Counted from the stretch's first letter, positions 6,314 to 14,864 are shown. The stretch is DNA of 33,889 nt from Catenulispora rubra (GCF_015356825.1 NZ_JAACYW010000107.1:1-33889), one strand, 5' to 3'. The notes: a model not told the origin generated them from the letters alone. A program made the numbers and translations.

Positions 6314-7813
6314 CTACTTCTTCTTCGCCGCACCCTTCGCCGCAGGCTTCGGCTTAGGCGCAGGCGCCCCGTCCTCAACCTGCGGTTCTTCGAGCAGCTC
6401 CTCGGCCGGATCGTGCCAGCCGTCCGCCCCAGGCAGCTTCGCCGCCGCCTCCGGCCCCCAGCTGCCAGACTTGTAGACGGTCGGCTTCGTCGGCTCCAGG
6501 ATGTCACCGACGATCCGCCAGCTCTCCTCGATGGCCGGGAAGAACGCGAACCCGCTGGAGTCGCCGACGATCGCCGCGAAAAGGATGTTCTCGTAAGGCT
6601 TGGCCTGCCCGCCGAGAACCTTCTCGAAGTCGATGCCCATCGGGAACGCCACCGGCAGCTGGCCGCGCTCGCCCCGGCGGGCCATCAGCTCGAAGGCGAT
6701 CCCGGCGCCGGGCTCCAGGCGGATCCGGATCAGGTTCGGCGGGACGTCGGCGGCCAACCCCCGGAACAGCTCGGACGGCGGCCGCCGCAGCTGCACGCAC
6801 ACCTCGGTCGCGGTGACCGCCAGGTCCTTGCCGCTGCGGATGTAGAACGGGACGCCGGCCCAGCGCCAGTTGTCGATCCACAGCCGCAGCGCGATGTATG
6901 TCTCGGTGTGCGAGCCCTTCTTCACGCCCTGCACGTCGAGGTACCCCTCGTACTGCCCGCGCACGACGTCCGCCGGGTCGACGGTGCGCACCGAGTGCAG
7001 CAAGCGCCACTTCTCCAGCGACTGCGCCTGCGCGTCGCCGACCGTCGGCGCGTCCATCGCCAGCAGCGTCATGACCTGGAACAGGTGGTTCTGGACGACG
7101 TCGCGCAGGCAGCCGACGGCGTCGTAGAACGAGCCGCGGTCGGCGACGTCGAAGTCCTCCGCGAGGGTGATCTGCACGTTGTCGATGGAGGAGCGGTCCC
7201 ACACCGGGGCCAGCAGGGTGTTGGCGAAGCGGAAGGTGCCCAGGCCCTCGACCGACTCGTCCCCCAGGAAGTGATCGACGCGCAGCAGGTGGTCGCGGTC
7301 GAAGTACTGCTCCAGCACGGCCTCCAACTCCCGGGCCGAGGCGAGGTCGTGGCCGAAGGGCTTCTCCACGATCAGCCGCGCGTTCTTGTTCAGCCCGGCC
7401 TCGGCCAGCCCGGCGGCGACCTTGTCGAACAGCGAGGGCGGGATGGCCAGGTAGTGCGCGGCGAACCCCTTCCCGGCGATCGCCTTGCCGACCTTCGCGT
7501 AGATCGCCGGATCGGCGAAGTCGCCGGTGACGATGCTCAGGCCCGCGGCGAACTTCTTGAACACCTTCTCGTCGATGGTGTAGCCGGCGTCGATCACCGA
7601 CTGCCGCGCATGCGCGCGCAGCGCCTCGTCGTCGAAGTCCGAGTAGGCCACGCCGACCACCGGCACCTTGAGCATGCCGCGCTCGGTGAGCCGGTACAGC
7701 GCCGGCAGCAGCATCTTCTTGGCCAGGTCGCCGGTGATGCCGTAGAGGACCAGGACGTCGGCGCCCTCCAGATCGTGGTTGTGGGTCGAGGTCACGCTGG
7801 CGGACAGCGGCAT
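6314..7813 (-). CDS. zwf: Glucose-6-phosphate dehydrogenase (divergent paralogue)
   Basis: Predicted to oxidise glucose 6-phosphate to 6-phosphogluconolactone with NAD(P)+ at the entry to the pentose phosphate pathway. The 499-residue protein has GITGDLAKK at the nucleotide site (25-33), IVEKPFGHDL (148-157), the active-site region RVDHFLGD (178-185) and the catalytic-histidine context VVQNHLFQ. The usual signature is R-[IV]-D-H-[YF]-L-G-K; here the phosphate-contacting lysine is Asp185. The C-terminus is a Lys/Pro/Ala tail. GTG/ATG choices upstream were rejected: ATG 7813 has AAGGGAGC 7 nt ahead. No opcA, pgl, tkt or tal gene is adjacent, unlike the main actinomycete zwf operon, so this is probably a second copy. 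It follows the mutarotase gene on the same strand. Confidence 0.85.
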   Translation of the reverse strand: MPLSASVTSTHNHDLEGADVLVLYGITGDLAKKMLLPALYRLTERGMLKVPVVGVAYSDFDDEALRAHARQSVIDAGYTIDEKVFKKFAAGLSIVTGDFADPAIYAKVGKAIAGKGFAAHYLAIPPSLFDKVAAGLAEAGLNKNARLIVEKPFGHDLASARELEAVLEQYFDRDHLLRVDHFLGDESVEGLGTFRFANTLLAPVWDRSSIDNVQITLAEDFDVADRGSFYDAVGCLRDVVQNHLFQVMTLLAMDAPTVGDAQAQSLEKWRLLHSVRTVDPADVVRGQYEGYLDVQGVKKGSHTETYIALRLWIDNWRWAGVPFYIRSGKDLAVTATEVCVQLRRPPSELFRGLAADVPPNLIRIRLEPGAGIAFELMARRGERGQLPVAFPMGIDFEKVLGGQAKPYENILFAAIVGDSSGFAFFPAIEESWRIVGDILEPTKPTVYKSGSWGPEAAAKLPGADGWHDPAEELLEEPQVEDGAPAPKPKPAAKGAAKKK

Positions 7814-7897
7814 GAGCGGGCTCCCTTGCTGGTGGTGTCGGCGGAACCGGGAGACGGATGGCGGGTCGGGCAGACGGTAAGTCATGCAGACGGCGGG

Positions 7898-8809
7898 TCA
7901 GCCGGCCGCGATCCCCCACGAGCCGCGGTACTCGGCGCCCGGTTCCAGGCGGATGAGGTCCACGCCGCTGGCGAAGGCGTTCGGCGGGCCGGTCATCGGC
8001 TCGCAGCCCAGGCCGCGGCGGCGGCTGTCGGCAGGGACGTTGTCCGCGGTGTAAATCTCCAGCCACGGCTGCGCCTTGTCCAGCCAGAAGGAGACGCTGC
8101 GCCGGCTGCCGGTCAGCCGGACCCGGGCCAGGCCGTCGGTGCCGCGGTCCAGGCCGGTGAAGGCGATGTCGATCATCTGGTCGCCGAGCACCCGGCCGGC
8201 GCGCAGGTCGTACTCACCGCCCGCGACGTCCTTCGGCCCGCCGGTCGGGATCATCCGGTCGTCCACCGGCTGGTAGAAGCCGCCCGGGAGCTGGACGGTG
8301 CAGGTGTCGAGCGGCTCGCCGACGGTGAGGTAGGGGTGCGTGCCGTGGGCGTAGGGCAGCGACCGGGTGCCGGGGTTGGTCGCGACGAGCATGACCGTGA
8401 GGCCGGTGGCAGCGTCCAGACGGTACTCCGCCTCGACGTCGAGGCGGAACGGGTAGCCGGTCGAGCCGTGCAGCGCGCAGGCGAGGCGGACGGCATCCGG
8501 ACGCTGCTCCACCGGAGACCAGGCGGCCCAGCGCATGAGTCCGTGGATCGCGTTGTCCAGTTCCGGCTCGGACAGGTCCAGCTGGTAGTCATGGCCGTCG
8601 AAGGTGTAGCGGCCCCGGTCCACGCGGTTCGGCCAGGGGATCAGGAGCTGCCCGAACGCCGCCGGCGCTGGTTCGTCGGCGGCGTAGGTGAGGACGAGGG
8701 GATCGCCGTCGTGGGTCAGCTCTCTGAGCCCCGCGCCCTCTCCCGTGATCACCGCGCGGTAGGGGCCGGCGGTGATCTCGTACTGCTCACCGGTCAGGAA
8801 GTCGGGCAT
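7898..8809 (-). CDS. Aldose 1-epimerase (mutarotase) family protein
   Basis: Interconverts alpha and beta anomers of hexoses. The 303-residue beta-sandwich protein shows the family residues: Asn61-Arg62 (PNRV), His89 (IHGLMRW), His158 in GTHPYL as the likely general acid, and Glu270 in CEPMTGPPNAF as the likely base. It begins at ATG 8809 behind AAGGAG. It lies 84 bp upstream of the G6PDH gene on the same strand, so joint transcription is likely. Its partnership with a sugar porter and G6PDH suggests uptake and channelling of a free aldose. Which sugar is used cannot be read from the sequence. The 93-bp gap above it is GGCGGC-rich without a clear site. Confidence 0.85.
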   Translation of the reverse strand: MPDFLTGEQYEITAGPYRAVITGEGAGLRELTHDGDPLVLTYAADEPAPAAFGQLLIPWPNRVDRGRYTFDGHDYQLDLSEPELDNAIHGLMRWAAWSPVEQRPDAVRLACALHGSTGYPFRLDVEAEYRLDAATGLTVMLVATNPGTRSLPYAHGTHPYLTVGEPLDTCTVQLPGGFYQPVDDRMIPTGGPKDVAGGEYDLRAGRVLGDQMIDIAFTGLDRGTDGLARVRLTGSRRSVSFWLDKAQPWLEIYTADNVPADSRRRGLGCEPMTGPPNAFASGVDLIRLEPGAEYRGSWGIAAG

Positions 8810-8902
8810 GGCTCCTTGGTAACCGGGGTGCGGCGGCGGCGCGCCCCCAGGCGGCGGAGGCTGCCGCCATCCGGTGAACGCGCCTCGGCGAACGCCGGCC
8901 GC

Positions 8903-9733
8903 TCAGCTCCAGCAGCCGGTGGCGGCCGCCGCGACGACGAAGTCCTCGAAGCGGCGCGGAGCCCGGCCGAGCGCGCGTTCGACACCGTCGGCCAGGCCTG
9001 CGACGGCACCGTCGCGGCCCATCATCACCAAGCGCGTCATGCGCTCGGCCGCGTTCTGCGGGACCCCGGCGGACAACTGCTGCTCCAGGTACTCCTCAGG
9101 GGTGATGTCGAGGTACTGGAGCGGATTCCCCGAGGCCTTGGCGATCAGCTCGGCGGCCTCGCCGAAGCCGATCGCCCGCGGACCGGTGAGGTCGTAGGCC
9201 TGACCGGCGTGGCCGTCCTCGGTGAGCGCGGCCGCGGCCACGTCGGCGATGTCCTCGGCGTCGAGGAAGGGCAGCCGCCCCTCGCCGCCGGGCAGCGCGA
9301 GCGTTCCGCTGCGGACCGCCGGAAGCCAGAAGTCCTCGCTGAAGTTCTGCGCGAACCAGCCCGGCCGCAGGACAGTCCATTCCAGGCCCGAGTCGACGAC
9401 GGTCTGCTCGGTGCTGTGGAGCCCGTGCTGCTCGTTGCTGCTGCCTTGCGCGGTGAGCAGGACCAGGCGCTGGACGCCCCCCGCCACCGCGGCCTCGACC
9501 AGGGCCGCCATCCGCGGCGTGGTCTGGCGGCCGGCGTCGGGGCTGGGTTCGAAGAGGTAGGCGGCCGAGACGTCGGCCACGGCCGCGGCGTGGGTGGCTG
9601 GGTCGTCGAGGTCGAGCCGGACGTCGCCGCCGGTGCGGCCGGCGGTCCGGACCGAGTGGCCGGCGGCGGTGAGGCGGGACGCGATGCGGCGGCCGGTCTT
9701 GCCGGTACCGCCGAGGATCAGGAAGTTCTTCAC
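8903..9733 (-). CDS. NmrA-like NAD(P)-binding protein (atypical short-chain dehydrogenase)
   Basis: Rossmann-fold protein of 276 residues beginning VKNFLILGGTGKTGRRIA, the glycine-rich dinucleotide site of NmrA/atypical SDR proteins. Other family features are LVLLTAQGSS in mid-protein and the TVLRPGWFAQNFSE segment. The classic SDR Tyr-x-x-x-Lys pair is not evident, so it may be a redox sensor or a reductase of quinone-like compounds. GTG 9733 is preferred because the alternative ATG 9769 lies inside a palindrome and adds only a basic stretch. It is divergent from an AraC regulator and first of three genes on the minus strand. Confidence 0.8.
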   Translation of the reverse strand: MKNFLILGGTGKTGRRIASRLTAAGHSVRTAGRTGGDVRLDLDDPATHAAAVADVSAAYLFEPSPDAGRQTTPRMAALVEAAVAGGVQRLVLLTAQGSSNEQHGLHSTEQTVVDSGLEWTVLRPGWFAQNFSEDFWLPAVRSGTLALPGGEGRLPFLDAEDIADVAAAALTEDGHAGQAYDLTGPRAIGFGEAAELIAKASGNPLQYLDITPEEYLEQQLSAGVPQNAAERMTRLVMMGRDGAVAGLADGVERALGRAPRRFEDFVVAAAATGCWS

Positions 9734-9762
9734 CTCTTCAGGTAATCGTGATCGGCGTGGAC

Positions 9763-9807
9763 TCTCCATGGGAGAACGTCGCCAAAGCCTTTGTGATCGT
9801 CTAGCCT
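9763..9807. promoter_or_regulatory. Divergent control region: palindrome plus leaderless-type -10 box
   Basis: TCTCC (9763-9767) and GGAGA (9771-9775) flank ATG as a 5-bp inverted repeat. On the plus strand TAGCCT (9802-9807) stands exactly 6 nt before GTG 9814, predicting a leaderless transcript for the AraC gene. A convincing -35 was not found. Confidence 0.45.
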
Positions 9808-9813
9808 GGGCCT

Positions 9814-10779
9814 GTGGACACGCTCAGCGATCTACTCCGCCGCGCCGGAGCCGCGGACGCGCAGGTACGGCAGCTGGTCCAACGGCCTCCGTGGTCGATC
9901 ACCTACGCGCAAGCCCCGGCGCTCACGGTGTTCGCCACCCTCAACGGGCACGCGGCACTGCGGCTGGAGGATGTACCGTCGGTACCTCCGGTGCAGCTCG
10001 CCGCAGGGGACATCGCGCTGGTCGCGCACAGCACCCGGCACACCATCTCCGACGATCTGGCCACGCCGCCGCAGGTGGTGATCAGCGGCGGCCGCAAGCA
10101 GCTGCTCGGCGACCCCGCGCTGCATCCGGAACTGGAGGCGAACCTGGCCCCGCGCACCTGGGGCGACGGCCTGCCCGGCGCGACGACGGTCCTGCGCGGG
10201 ATCTTCCAGCTGCGCGGCGACGCCGGCCGCCGCCTGCTGGCGATGCTCCCGCCGCTGGGCGTCGTCCCGGCCGGACCGCGCACCGGCGCGGCCCTGGCCC
10301 TGCTGGCCGACGAGGCCGCCCGCGACGAGCCCGGCCAGGAAGCCGTCCTGCACCGCTCACTCGACCTGGTGCTGGTCCTGGCGCTGCGCGGGTGGTGCGC
10401 CCGCTCCGGCCCGGTCTTCCCTTCCTGGTACTCGGCGCTCGCGGACCCCTCGATCGGCGCCGCGCTGGACCACCTGCACACCGACCCGGCGCGGCGCTGG
10501 ACGGTCGCCGAGCTCGCGGCCGTCGCCGGCCTGTCCCGCGCCGCGTTCGCCGCGCGCTTCACGCAGCTGGTGGGACAGCCGCCGATGGCCTACCTGACCG
10601 ACTGGCGCATGACGCTGGCCGCCGACCTGCTGCGCGACGAGGACGGGACGACGGTCGCCGCCGCGGCGCAGGCGGTCGGGTACCAGGACGCGTTCGCGTT
10701 CAGCGTCGCCTTCAAGCGGGCGAAGGGGATGAGCCCTTCGCAGTGGGGGCGGGAGGAGTTCGCCGGGCAGGTCGGGTGA
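9814..10779 (+). CDS. AraC-family regulator with cupin-type sensor domain
   Basis: Transcription factor of 321 residues. The N-terminal half is a cupin-like AraC-binding domain (about 10-150; VQLAAGDIALVAHSTRHTIS). The C-terminal AraC domain has two helix-turn-helix units (about 215-315; WTVAELAAVAGLSRAAFAAR, then the AVGYQDAFAFSVAFKR region). It shares this architecture, and the PPxAYLTDWRM segment, with the second AraC protein at 21597. Divergent from the NmrA-like gene, which is the likely target together with the genes behind it. The start is a GTG with no Shine-Dalgarno, consistent with the leaderless box. The 100-bp gap to the convergent lipoprotein gene holds a GAGTCGGCT direct repeat and nothing else clear. 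Confidence 0.88.
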   Translation: MDTLSDLLRRAGAADAQVRQLVQRPPWSITYAQAPALTVFATLNGHAALRLEDVPSVPPVQLAAGDIALVAHSTRHTISDDLATPPQVVISGGRKQLLGDPALHPELEANLAPRTWGDGLPGATTVLRGIFQLRGDAGRRLLAMLPPLGVVPAGPRTGAALALLADEAARDEPGQEAVLHRSLDLVLVLALRGWCARSGPVFPSWYSALADPSIGAALDHLHTDPARRWTVAELAAVAGLSRAAFAARFTQLVGQPPMAYLTDWRMTLAADLLRDEDGTTVAAAAQAVGYQDAFAFSVAFKRAKGMSPSQWGREEFAGQVG

Positions 10780-10879
10780 GTCGGCTGAGTCGGCTGACGG
10801 TCGTGCGCTCGACGCCGCGAACGGTCCGGCGACCGACCCGCCGACCCCGAGCTCTTGCTGAACCCTGAGCTCTCGCTGA

Positions 10880-11737
10880 TCAGTGCTGCCCGGACGGGAA
10901 GGCCTTCCCGACCTTGGCAGCGGCCACCTGCACATCGTGCTGAACCGCGCTCAACGCCGGTTCCTGCGGCTTCGCGCCCCCGGTACCCGACTCGGACACG
11001 GTCAGCACGGTGAGGCTGTTGCCGCGCAGCATGACCGTCATGTAGACGTAGCCCTGGCTGCCGGCGGTCGAGGCCGGCTGGTCGGGCGGGTACATCGCGA
11101 CGCGGATCGCGTACGCGTCGGCCACGCCGTTGAGGTGGACGTTCGACACCGAGAACTTCGCGGGCTGGTCCGTCCACTGAAAGTGGACCGCGCAGCCGGC
11201 GATCCAGCCGCGGTGCTTGGCGAAGTCGTCGGCGGCGACCGCGGTGGACGTGTAGGTCAGCACCGACTCGCTGACCTGCGCGTTGCTCGCACTCGACCAG
11301 GTGACGTTCCGCATGGTCGCCCAGGCCTTGTTGACCGGGTAGTTGGGGTCCACGTACTGCGGACGCGCGACCGGGTCGCAGTCGTCCGGGTCGATGATCT
11401 GCGCCGCGGAGACCGTCTGGCCGACGCTGTTCGACTTCCAGGACCCGTCCCGGGGCGGAGCCAGGTCCGGGAGGTTCAGCATCGCGGCGTCCGGGACGTT
11501 GGTGTGGAGCGGGGTGGTCCCGGTGGTCGGCGTGGCCGAGGCGTCGGTCGAAGCCGAGGTGGTGGGAGTCCCCTGCGGCGTCGAGGTCGCCGGGGTCGCC
11601 GGAGCCGTCGCGCTCGTCGAACCGCCGGCGCCGGGCGCCGCGGCGTTGCCGCCCTTCGACACGGACGATGCGCAGGCGCTGATCCCGACGGTCGACACCG
11701 CGAGGACGGCCAGGGCGACAGACGCCTTGACGTTCAT
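10880..11737 (-). CDS. Secreted lipoprotein of unknown function
   Basis: The 285-residue product starts MNVKASVALAVLAVSTVG and reaches a lipobox ISAC with Cys22 as the lipidation site. A Thr/Ser/Pro/Ala linker (about 25-80) follows, then a compact C-terminal domain (about 90-285) with Cys residues in DPDDCDPVA and AGCAVHF that could form a disulfide. The pattern loosely recalls the extracellular sensor domains of PknH-type proteins, but I do not claim membership. ATG 11737 is preferred because GGGGAGGA lies about 8 nt upstream. It lies 72 bp downstream of the TetR gene on the same strand and converges on the AraC gene. Confidence 0.75.
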   Translation of the reverse strand: MNVKASVALAVLAVSTVGISACASSVSKGGNAAAPGAGGSTSATAPATPATSTPQGTPTTSASTDASATPTTGTTPLHTNVPDAAMLNLPDLAPPRDGSWKSNSVGQTVSAAQIIDPDDCDPVARPQYVDPNYPVNKAWATMRNVTWSSASNAQVSESVLTYTSTAVAADDFAKHRGWIAGCAVHFQWTDQPAKFSVSNVHLNGVADAYAIRVAMYPPDQPASTAGSQGYVYMTVMLRGNSLTVLTVSESGTGGAKPQEPALSAVQHDVQVAAAKVGKAFPSGQH

Positions 11738-11809
11738 AGGTTTTCCTCCCCTGGACAAAGTCTTCTCGTTGACAATGACGCTCGGCCGCCGCGCAGGTTG
11801 CTCCGGTCG

Positions 11810-12496
11810 CTATCCCAGCCCGCCGATGACCCGCGCGAGCATCCGCTCGAAGGTCTCGTCGGCTTCCGGAGGCTCCGCGCCGTCCGCCGCCATCGCCTCC
11901 GCGAGGTGCGGATACGCCCCCGACCCGACGGCGGCGGCCAGATAGCGCGCGTTCGACGCGACGAACTCGCGCACGTCGTCGGTCCGCCCGAGCGCCTGCT
12001 GCTGCGCCACCTCGTAGCCCACGTGGCTGGCCACGAAGCCGCTGACCAGCGCGAAGGCCTCGCTTCGGGCCCGCGGCGACATGCCTGACGGCGCCAGCAC
12101 GGCCAGCGCGTGGTCCAGCGCCTTCAGGGTGTTCGGGCCGAGCGTGCGGCGGCCGGCGAGCGCCACCGGCAGCCAGGGGTGGCGGGTCATCAGCGTGCGC
12201 TGGTCCCGGGCGAAGGCGGTCAGGTCGGCGCGCCAGTCGCCGGTCGGCGCGGGGAGCTGCTGCTCGCCGATCACCGCGTCGATCATCAGCTCCAGCAGCG
12301 CGTCCCGCTCGGAGACGTAGGTGTAGAGCGACATCGTGCCGGAGCCGAGGGCGGTCGCCACCCGGCGCATCGTCAGCGCCGAGAGACCTTCGGCGTCGGC
12401 CACGCCGACGGCGGTGGCGACCACCGCCTCCCGGGTGTGCGCCGGCGGCCGGCCCCGGTTATGGCGGCGCTCGGACCACAACGTTTCGGGATCCAC
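11810..12496 (-). CDS. TetR-family transcriptional repressor
   Basis: One-component repressor of 228 residues. The N-terminal helix-turn-helix spans about residues 18-65 (VVATAVGVADAEGLSALTMRR, then GTMSLYTYVSERDALLELM). The rest is an all-helical ligand-binding domain of the TetR_C type found in tetracycline-repressor-like proteins. GTG 12496 with AGGGGA upstream is chosen; the longer frame would start inside the palindromic operator at 12585-12605. It is divergent from the CocE-type hydrolase, the probable target, and is followed by the lipoprotein gene. Its ligand is unknown. Confidence 0.85.
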   Translation of the reverse strand: MDPETLWSERRHNRGRPPAHTREAVVATAVGVADAEGLSALTMRRVATALGSGTMSLYTYVSERDALLELMIDAVIGEQQLPAPTGDWRADLTAFARDQRTLMTRHPWLPVALAGRRTLGPNTLKALDHALAVLAPSGMSPRARSEAFALVSGFVASHVGYEVAQQQALGRTDDVREFVASNARYLAAAVGSGAYPHLAEAMAADGAEPPEADETFERMLARVIGGLG

Positions 12497-12558
12497 GCCT
12501 TGATTCCCCTGGTTCCTTCGGTTCCTTCGAGCCCTGACCTGGTGATCGTGAAGATCGG

Positions 12559-12605
12559 TTGCACAGACAATCTTGCCAGCCCTATTCTCGTACATGGTAC
12601 GAGAA
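12559..12605. promoter_or_regulatory. Hydrolase promoter overlapped by a TetR operator
   Basis: On the plus strand TTGCAC (12559-12564) and TATTCT (12583-12588) are 18 bp apart. TTCTCGTAC (12585-12593) and GTACGAGAA (12597-12605) form perfect 9-bp arms around ATG and cover the -10 and predicted start, a standard repressor position. Binding by the adjacent TetR protein is inferred. Confidence 0.65.
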
Positions 12606-12636
12606 CTACGGAAACCAGCCGCCAGGAGGCCCCGCC

Positions 12637-14265
12637 ATGAAGCTCCCGCTCAGCACCCGCATCGCCCGCCGAACCTTGGGCGCCCTGCCCAGGCCGCAGT
12701 TCGCCGTGTCATGGGAGCCCGGCCTGTCGGTCCCGATGGCCGACGGCGTGGAGCTCCTGGCCGACCACTACTTCCCGGATCCGGTCGCGGCGCAGGACTT
12801 CCCGACGCTGGTCGTGCGCTCGCCGTACGGTCGCGGCTTCCCGTGGGCGGCCCTGTACGGCCTGGCCTTCGCCGAGCAGGGTTTCCACGTCCTGATCCAG
12901 AGCGCCCGCGGAACCGCCGGATCGGGCGGCGTCTTCCAGCCCTGGCGCGACGACGGGCCCGACGGCCGCGCGACGATCGCGTGGCTGCGGCGCCAGGCCT
13001 GGTTCGACGGTCGGCTCGGCATGGTCGGGCCGAGCGGGATGGCGTACGCGCAGTGGTCGCTCGCCGCGGACCCCCCGCCGGAGTTGAAGGCAATGGTGGT
13101 GCACGTCCCGCTCCACAACCCGCACGGCTTCTTCCACCGGAACGGCCTGTTCGCCCTGGAGGACGTGCTGATCGCCACCACGGCCGTGCAGACACAGCAG
13201 CTCGGCCTGCGGCGGTTCCTCGGCGCGATGCTGCGATTGGCGCGGGCGATGAAGCGGATCGTGCGGGCCGAATCGCCGGTCGAGGCGTACGCGCAGGTCA
13301 TGGGTGAGAGTCCGGCCTTCCTGACCGGCGCCGTGGCGCATCCCGACGCCGCCGACGGCTACTGGCAGGGCACGGATCCCCTGGCCGCGGCCAGCGGCTT
13401 CGAGGTCCCGACGCTGGTGGTCAGCGGCTGGTCCGACGTGGCCCTGGACCAGGCGCTCCAGCAGTACGCGCGGCTGCCGTCCGGACGTCGATCGCTGCTG
13501 GTCGGGCCGTGGACGCACACCGCGACGTTGCAGCGGGGCCTCGAGACGGTCTTCGCCGAATCCCTGGCCTGGCTGCGCGGACACTTGGTCGACCTGGCCC
13601 CTCCGAAGGGGCGCGTCCGCGTCGCCGTCAGCGGTGCTGGTGGCCGCGTTGGTGGCGGCGCTGGCGGCGGCGGTAGCAGTGAGTGGCGTGATCTGTCAGC
13701 CTGGCCCCCGGCGGCCGTACCGGTGGCCTGGTATCCGCACCCTGACGGCGGACTGTCACGCGAGCCGCCGCAGACCCGGGCTGAAACCGGAACCGTGCGC
13801 TACGACCCTTCCGACCCGACTCCATCGCTCGGTGGCAGCGGCCTGGCGCAGAAGGCAGGCGTGCGGGACAACAGGGCCTTGGAACGTCGCGACGACGTCC
13901 TGGTGTTCACCAGTCCGCCGCTGACCGAGGCGATCGAGGTCGTCGGTGCGGTGGCCGCCGAAATCCTGGCCGATCCCGGTGGAGCGGCACCTTCGGCGAC
14001 GCTGTTCGTCCGGCTCTGCGATGTCGACGACCGCGGCCGGTCCCGGAACGTCTGCGACGGCGTCGCCCGCGTGACGAGCACCGATCCGGGAGCACCGCCG
14101 ACCGCCGTCACCATACCGATGTCCTCGACAGCCCACTGCATCCTGCCCGGCCATCGAATACGCGTCCAGATCAGCGGCGGCGCCCACCCGCGCTTCGCCG
14201 CCGGACGCGAGGCGTTCCACGTCGCGATCCGCCCCGGCTCCGCGATCGTCCTGCCCGTGGCCTGA
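12637..14265 (+). CDS. CocE/NonD-family alpha/beta hydrolase
   Basis: Serine hydrolase of 542 residues in the Xaa-Pro dipeptidyl-peptidase/cocaine-esterase family, acting on esters or acyl-amides. The catalytic triad is visible: Ser133 in GPSGMAYAQW (the usual aromatic after Ser is Gly here), Asp267 in SGWSDVALDQ and His294 in GPWTHT. A C-terminal jelly-roll domain (about 330-540; DVLVFTSPPLTEAIEVVG) is present. A Gly/Ser insertion (about 333-347) interrupts the domain junction just before EWRDLSAWPP. ATG 12637 has AGGAGG 8 nt upstream. No signal peptide is evident. It ends 2 bp before the convergent ArsR-type gene. Substrate unknown. Confidence 0.88.
   Translation: MKLPLSTRIARRTLGALPRPQFAVSWEPGLSVPMADGVELLADHYFPDPVAAQDFPTLVVRSPYGRGFPWAALYGLAFAEQGFHVLIQSARGTAGSGGVFQPWRDDGPDGRATIAWLRRQAWFDGRLGMVGPSGMAYAQWSLAADPPPELKAMVVHVPLHNPHGFFHRNGLFALEDVLIATTAVQTQQLGLRRFLGAMLRLARAMKRIVRAESPVEAYAQVMGESPAFLTGAVAHPDAADGYWQGTDPLAAASGFEVPTLVVSGWSDVALDQALQQYARLPSGRRSLLVGPWTHTATLQRGLETVFAESLAWLRGHLVDLAPPKGRVRVAVSGAGGRVGGGAGGGGSSEWRDLSAWPPAAVPVAWYPHPDGGLSREPPQTRAETGTVRYDPSDPTPSLGGSGLAQKAGVRDNRALERRDDVLVFTSPPLTEAIEVVGAVAAEILADPGGAAPSATLFVRLCDVDDRGRSRNVCDGVARVTSTDPGAPPTAVTIPMSSTAHCILPGHRIRVQISGGAHPRFAAGREAFHVAIRPGSAIVLPVA
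13634..13681 (+). repeat. GGTGGC/GGCGGC-rich tract coding a Gly insertion in the hydrolase
   Basis: Loosely repeated Gly codons encode residues 333-347 of the CocE-type hydrolase, in a place where relatives go straight from a beta strand to the EWRD segment. The reading frame is kept. This resembles the in-frame repeat in the RNA ligase gene. Confidence 0.55.
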
Positions 14266-14267
14266 CC

Positions 14268-14858
14268 TCACTGCCCTGGAGGATCCTCCGGCGGTTCGGG
14301 GATGACGAACATCCGCAAGGCCATCATCCGCGCACCCTCCGGCGCCTCCCGGGGGTCGGCGTGCCCGTACTTCCACTGCAGTTCTTTGTACTCGCGCAGG
14401 AATCCCGACAGTTCTTCCTTGGTCATCCAGAACCCGCCGCGGAAGATCTGCGCCGGTCCCTCCGGGCCCTCGTACTGCGTGAGCACGCGGTAGTACAGGT
14501 CGATGTCGTGCGTCGCCTGCTCCCGGGCCCGGTCCGCGAGCGCGGCGAACTCGGCGGGGTCCATCGTCGAGGGGTCCGGCGCCTCCAGCTGGATCGGCAG
14601 CGCGCGCCACCAGCGCTCGCGGCCGGTCGAGCGCTCCGGGATCTCCTCGACGAACCGCAGCTCGGCCAGCTTGCGCAGGTGGTAGCTGGTGGTGCCGGTG
14701 CTCTCGCCGAGGGCCTTGGCCAGGCTAGTGGAGTTGGCCTCGCGATGCTGCTGCAGGTAAGCGAGCATCCGGCGGCGCAGCGGGTTGGCCAGCACACGGA
14801 AGATGGTGGACCGGTCGCCGGCGGCGGTGCCGATCGGCTCGGGAGGCGTTGAGGGCAC
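14268..14858 (-). CDS. ArsR-type winged-helix regulator (HTH_20 class)
   Basis: Regulator of 196 residues. The winged helix spans about 17-85 (FRVLANPLRRRMLAYLQQHREAN, then GTTSYHLRKLAELRFVEEI), followed by a helical domain (about 100-190) that probably mediates dimerisation or ligand sensing. The metal-binding Cys motif of classical ArsR proteins is absent, so arsenic sensing is unlikely. The start is GTG 14858 with TAGGGT exactly 6 nt upstream, which suggests a leaderless message. It is divergent from a DUF4097-like gene, and inverted repeats with CTGCAAA/TTTGCAG arms fill the gap. Confidence 0.85.
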   Translation of the reverse strand: MPSTPPEPIGTAAGDRSTIFRVLANPLRRRMLAYLQQHREANSTSLAKALGESTGTTSYHLRKLAELRFVEEIPERSTGRERWWRALPIQLEAPDPSTMDPAEFAALADRAREQATHDIDLYYRVLTQYEGPEGPAQIFRGGFWMTKEELSGFLREYKELQWKYGHADPREAPEGARMMALRMFVIPEPPEDPPGQ

Positions 14859-14864
14859 GGCGTC

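Noticed and set aside
6263..9745. A plus-strand open frame of 1160 codons
   Set aside because: It lies antisense to three recognisable genes (G6PDH, mutarotase, NmrA-like), has an Arg/Gly/Asp-rich composition typical of high-GC shadow frames, and shows no domain.
10780..10879. GAGTCGGCT direct repeat as a terminator or site
   Set aside because: Only two copies, no dyad symmetry, and the location between convergent genes gives no functional hint.
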